A stretch of DNA of 64,000 nt, from the NCBI RefSeq assembly GCF_036549475.1, contig NZ_JAZHLI010000005.1, forward strand, positions 93,795-157,794. Direction: 5' to 3'. The stretch is from Aurantimonas sp036549475. Lineage in GTDB: Bacteria > Pseudomonadota > Alphaproteobacteria > Rhizobiales > Rhizobiaceae. Both the position numbers and the translations under genes were made by a program. Below are positions 62,337 to 64,000 of this stretch, in pieces (the first letter of the stretch is position 1; the number at the start of each line of letters is the position of its first letter). The notes beneath the pieces are model-generated. The model saw nothing but the letters and a program-made list of their open reading frames with translations, was not told where the DNA came from and did no database searches.

Positions 62337-62786
62337 TCAGCCGACCGGAATGTCGAAATGCAGCACGTCCTCGCGCTGCCCAAGCCCGGTGTAGAGGGCG
62401 ATGGCCGGGTCGTCGCCGCGGTCGGCCTGGACGAAGACGACCCAAGCACCGCGGGCCTTGGCCTCACGCGTCATGGCCGCGATGAGCCGCGTGGCGATCC
62501 CCTGGCGTCGATGGGCGGCGTCCACCGCCAAGTCGTAGATGTATCCCTCGCTGCGCGCCTGCTCGTATTTCGGCAGGATGTAGCCGGCCAGACCGCCGAC
62601 CACGGCGCCGTCCCTGATCGCCGCCAGGGCGACGAAGGTGTCGCGCGCCAGGAGTTGCGCCAGCCATTCGTCGCTCGGCGGGGACGCACCGTACGTGTCC
62701 GGCTCGTCGAATACCTTGCCGAACAGGGCCAGCATGGTGCGCATGGTGGGAAGGTCGTCGGGGGTGAGGAGGTGGATGGTGGTCAT
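62337..62786 (-). CDS. GNAT acetyltransferase of the AAC(3)-I family
   Basis: A 149-residue GNAT enzyme that aligns with aminoglycoside 3-N-acetyltransferases of type I (gentamicin/fortimicin resistance): MTTIHLLTPDDLPTMRTMLA, LFGKVFDEPDTYGASPPSDE, GGLAGYILPKYEQARSEGYI then YDLAVDAAHRRQGIATRLIA with the acetyl-CoA loop RRQGIA, and VVFVQADRGDDPAIALYTGL ending REDVLHFDI. Chromosomal relatives are common in soil alphaproteobacteria and need not confer resistance. ATG follows a weak site (GAGG further upstream). The gene is bordered on its 5' side by CCCCTC palindromic repeats. Confidence 0.88.
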   Translation of the reverse strand: MTTIHLLTPDDLPTMRTMLALFGKVFDEPDTYGASPPSDEWLAQLLARDTFVALAAIRDGAVVGGLAGYILPKYEQARSEGYIYDLAVDAAHRRQGIATRLIAAMTREAKARGAWVVFVQADRGDDPAIALYTGLGQREDVLHFDIPVG

Positions 62787-62853
62787 GGGGCGGTGCAGGT
62801 TTGTATTGGGCTTTCGTGGATTTCGCGGATGATCGGCAGCCCCAGCAGAGTAG

Positions 62854-62884
62854 CCCCTCATCCTGAACCTGTCGAAGGACGAGG
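62854..62884. repeat. Degenerate REP-like palindrome
   Basis: CCCCTCATCCTGAACCTGTC followed by GAAGGACGAGG. It is a variant of the 33-base palindrome found at 62910, 63033, 63636 and 63694, with TCCTGAACC in place of TGGTGAGCC. Confidence 0.75.
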
Positions 62885-62900
62885 CGCGCTCGGGGCAAGC

Positions 62901-62942
62901 TGGAGCGTTCCCCTCGTGGTTCGACAGGCTCACCATGAGGGG
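62901..62942 (-). repeat. REP-like element, type B, copy 1
   Basis: A 42-base unit, TGGAGCGTTCCCCTCGTGGT then TCGACAGGCTCACCATGAGGGG. It contains the 33-base palindrome in reverse orientation. It differs from copy 2 at 63685-63726 at a single base. Confidence 0.85.
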
Positions 62943-62994
62943 GGAGGAGTTGGCGCGCGGCGTTGAGGTTTTGGGTGTCTGTCGGTGGTGGGTT

Positions 62995-63067
62995 TGTCTG
63001 GCGCGTTTCCGCAGAGTGAAGCGTTTCAGGAACCCCTCATGGTGAGCCTGTCGAACCACGAGGGGTG
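62995..63067 (+). repeat. REP-like element, type A, copy 1
   Basis: A 73-base unit whose last 35 bases hold the palindrome CCCCTCATGGTGAGCCTGTC then GAACCACGAGGGG (63033-63065). The 44 bases that end in CCCCTC are about 80 % identical to the same part of copy 2 (63598-63670), and the palindrome itself is identical. Confidence 0.85.
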
Positions 63068-63117
63068 AAAGTCTCGGTTTTCGGTGCGGGCCTACGGGGC
63101 GCGTGCGGGAGGTGGGA

Positions 63118-63486
63118 ATGGGCAGGCGCGGCGGGTCGGACGAGATTGCGGCGATCGTTGCAGCCTGGCGGGAGGCCGGACTGGCGCAGGATCGGGCGAT
63201 CGCGGCGGATGACGCCGGGGCGTTCAACCGGCTGGCGCGGCGGCTGTTGGCGTATGAGACGACGCTGAATGATCGCGCCGGGGACGGGCGGCGGGCGCTG
63301 CTGCCGTTGCTGGCGGATGGCAATGTGCAGGTCCGGCTGAACGCCGCCCATGCAACGCTGACGATTGCTCCCGAAGCCGCGCGGCAGGCGCTGGCGGCGA
63401 TTGCGCGCGACGAGGCCGGGACGCAGGCCATGGATGTCGGCATGACGCTGCGGATGCTGGACGACGGGCGGTTCGTTCCGCGATGA
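63118..63486 (+). CDS. DUF2019 domain-containing protein
   Basis: A 122-residue all-helical protein. WREAGLAQDRAIAADDAGAF, NRLARRLLAYETTL, ALLPLLADGNVQVRLNAAHA then TLTIAPEAARQALAAIA and AMDVGMTLRMLDDGRF match DUF2019, HEAT-repeat-like proteins that are often near effector or immunity genes; function unknown. The ATG has GGAGGTGGGA before it, a good site; a GTG five codons upstream is less likely. It is enclosed by two copies of the type A repeat. Confidence 0.85.
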   Translation: MGRRGGSDEIAAIVAAWREAGLAQDRAIAADDAGAFNRLARRLLAYETTLNDRAGDGRRALLPLLADGNVQVRLNAAHATLTIAPEAARQALAAIARDEAGTQAMDVGMTLRMLDDGRFVPR

Positions 63487-63597
63487 GAGGGGCGGGTTTT
63501 CGTGGGGGAAGAGCCGTTCGGCGCGTTCAGGACTTCCGATAAGGGGCGGATTGGGGCGGGCATGTGTGTGGCGGCGGGGTTGGGTGCCTACCGGGCG

Positions 63598-63670
63598 TGT
63601 CCAGCGCGCTTTTGCAGAGTCAGGCGTTTGCGGAACCCCTCATGGTGAGCCTGTCGAACCACGAGGGGTG
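63598..63670 (+). repeat. REP-like element, type A, copy 2
   Basis: Second 73-base unit, with the 33-base palindrome at 63636-63668 identical to that at 63033-63065. Nine differences from copy 1 lie in the 5' part. Confidence 0.85.
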
Positions 63671-63684
63671 TCAGGCGTGGTGGT

Positions 63685-63726
63685 TGGAGCGTTCCCCTCG
63701 TGGTTCGACAGGCTCTCCATGAGGGG
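63685..63726 (-). repeat. REP-like element, type B, copy 2
   Basis: Second 42-base unit, palindrome at 63694-63726. It stands 14 bases from type A copy 2, so the two can fold into one long hairpin. Confidence 0.85.
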
Positions 63727-63806
63727 GGGAGAGGGCGGCTCACCAAGAGGGGGAGAGGGAGGCGCCCCATGAGGGGAGGCGCTGCAGGAGGCAGGGAGAG
63801 AGAGGC

Positions 63807-63838
63807 GCACGGTGAGGCCGTCGCACGGTGAGGCAGTC
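63807..63838. repeat. 16-base tandem duplication
   Basis: GCACGGTGAGGCCGTC followed by GCACGGTGAGGCAGTC, with one difference. Probably replication slippage in the repeat-rich spacer. Confidence 0.6.
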
Positions 63839-63945
63839 GCATCTTGAGGGGAGCACGTTCGGTTGCCAAGGCGCAAGGCTTGTCGGTCCAGGGCAATCGG
63901 GTGAGTTGGCGCGTGACATTTGGTGCAAGTACTGAATCTGTGGGT

Positions 63946-63966
63946 TCCCAATTGATTCGATTGGGA
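63946..63966 (+). promoter_or_regulatory. Dyad covering the ribosome binding site of the last gene
   Basis: TCCCAAT (63946-63952), loop TGATTCG, ATTGGGA (63960-63966). The right arm contains the GGGAGA ribosome binding site of the ATG at 63977, so in RNA the stem would hide it; in DNA it could be an operator. Confidence 0.45.
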
Positions 63967-63976
63967 GATTGCGGGA

Positions 63977-64000
63977 ATGGCTGTGTCCGACGAGGCGGTA
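63977..64000 (+). CDS. Start of a gene running off the window
   Basis: ATG followed by seven codons (MAVSDEAV) to the right edge. TTGGGAGA lies eight bases upstream, a usable ribosome binding site, and the preceding 70 bases are less GC-rich than the rest, as expected for a promoter. Too short to name. Confidence 0.45.

Larger units (their letters stand above)
62787..63117. other. Repeat-filled spacer between the acetyltransferase and DUF2019 genes
   Basis: Divergent 331-base spacer holding one degenerate and two good copies of the CCCCTC...GAGGGG palindrome. No gene seen. Confidence 0.6.
63487..63976. other. Repeat-rich intergenic region
   Basis: 490 bases with no convincing gene. It holds a type A and a type B repeat, decayed palindromes near 63741-63780 (CCCCATGAGGGG), a 16-base tandem pair at 63807-63838 and a dyad at 63946-63966 next to the last start codon. 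Confidence 0.6.

Noticed and set aside
62854..63726. Repeats considered as a CRISPR array
   Set aside because: The copies are palindromic, in both orientations, with unequal spacing (14 to more than 500 bases) and a gene between them; no cas gene is present.

Overview
The window is a stretch of high-GC (roughly 60-65 % by eye) chromosome from an alphaproteobacterium, most likely of the order Hyphomicrobiales (Rhizobiales). The reasons are the rsfS-rlmH-envC-ctpA-deacetylase-rppH chain, the atpHAGDC operon near priA and a transaldolase of the fructose-6-phosphate aldolase type, a rhizobial-type (class 3) L-asparaginase, an HWE-family histidine kinase, and mutAB with a separate meaB. Genus cannot be told from the sequence alone. 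Most of the window is ordinary core chromosome. No tRNA, rRNA, CRISPR array, insertion sequence or prophage was seen.

Layout. 0-5.6 kb: the tail of a pcaB-like cycloisomerase, a soluble PAS chemoreceptor, a DUF3750 protein, L-asparaginase, a NYN/LOTUS RNA-binding protein and the MeaB GTPase. 5.8-9.0 kb: a complete pqqABCDE operon with an intrinsic terminator between pqqA and pqqB. 9.1-19.5 kb, all on the minus strand: a FeeM-like N-acyl amino acid synthase, a membrane GGDEF-EAL protein, CorA, methylmalonyl-CoA mutase (mutAB), an HWE kinase and a small Gly-rich protein. 19.7-29.3 kb: HerA-like ATPase, TM2 protein, L,D-transpeptidase, haloacid dehalogenase, class IV aminotransferase, superoxide dismutase, two c-type cytochromes and oligopeptidase B. 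29.7-36.2 kb: a seven-gene mrpABCDEFG Na+/H+ antiporter operon and a DUF423 gene. 36.2-46.1 kb: a short-chain dehydrogenase, prfC, a DUF4336 protein, then rsfS, rlmH, envC, ctpA, a divergent deacetylase and rppH. 46.2-51.2 kb: the F1 ATP synthase operon. 51.4-59.7 kb: small membrane or secreted proteins, priA, transaldolase, dps, a second short-chain dehydrogenase, exported msrA and a GlcG/HbpS protein.

The last 5 kb differ. GC content rises, a PilZ gene is split between two frames, and an 850-base gene-free stretch contains a 121-base tandem duplication with an undetermined base between the copies. After it come an AAC(3)-I-type acetyltransferase and a DUF2019 gene among REP-like palindromes (CCCCTC...GAGGGG). 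This is the most accessory-looking part of the window.

Functional links. mutA, mutB and meaB together give B12-dependent conversion of methylmalonyl-CoA to succinyl-CoA. pqqABCDE makes the cofactor for periplasmic quinoprotein dehydrogenases, none of which is encoded here; the membrane-anchored diheme cytochrome c at 26 kb is the kind of protein that could take their electrons, but that is inference. SodB, Dps and MsrA form a scattered oxidative-stress set. The clearest regulatory signals are the pqqA/pqqB terminator, the convergent terminator between rppH and atpC, and a hairpin that would cover the ribosome binding site of the last gene.
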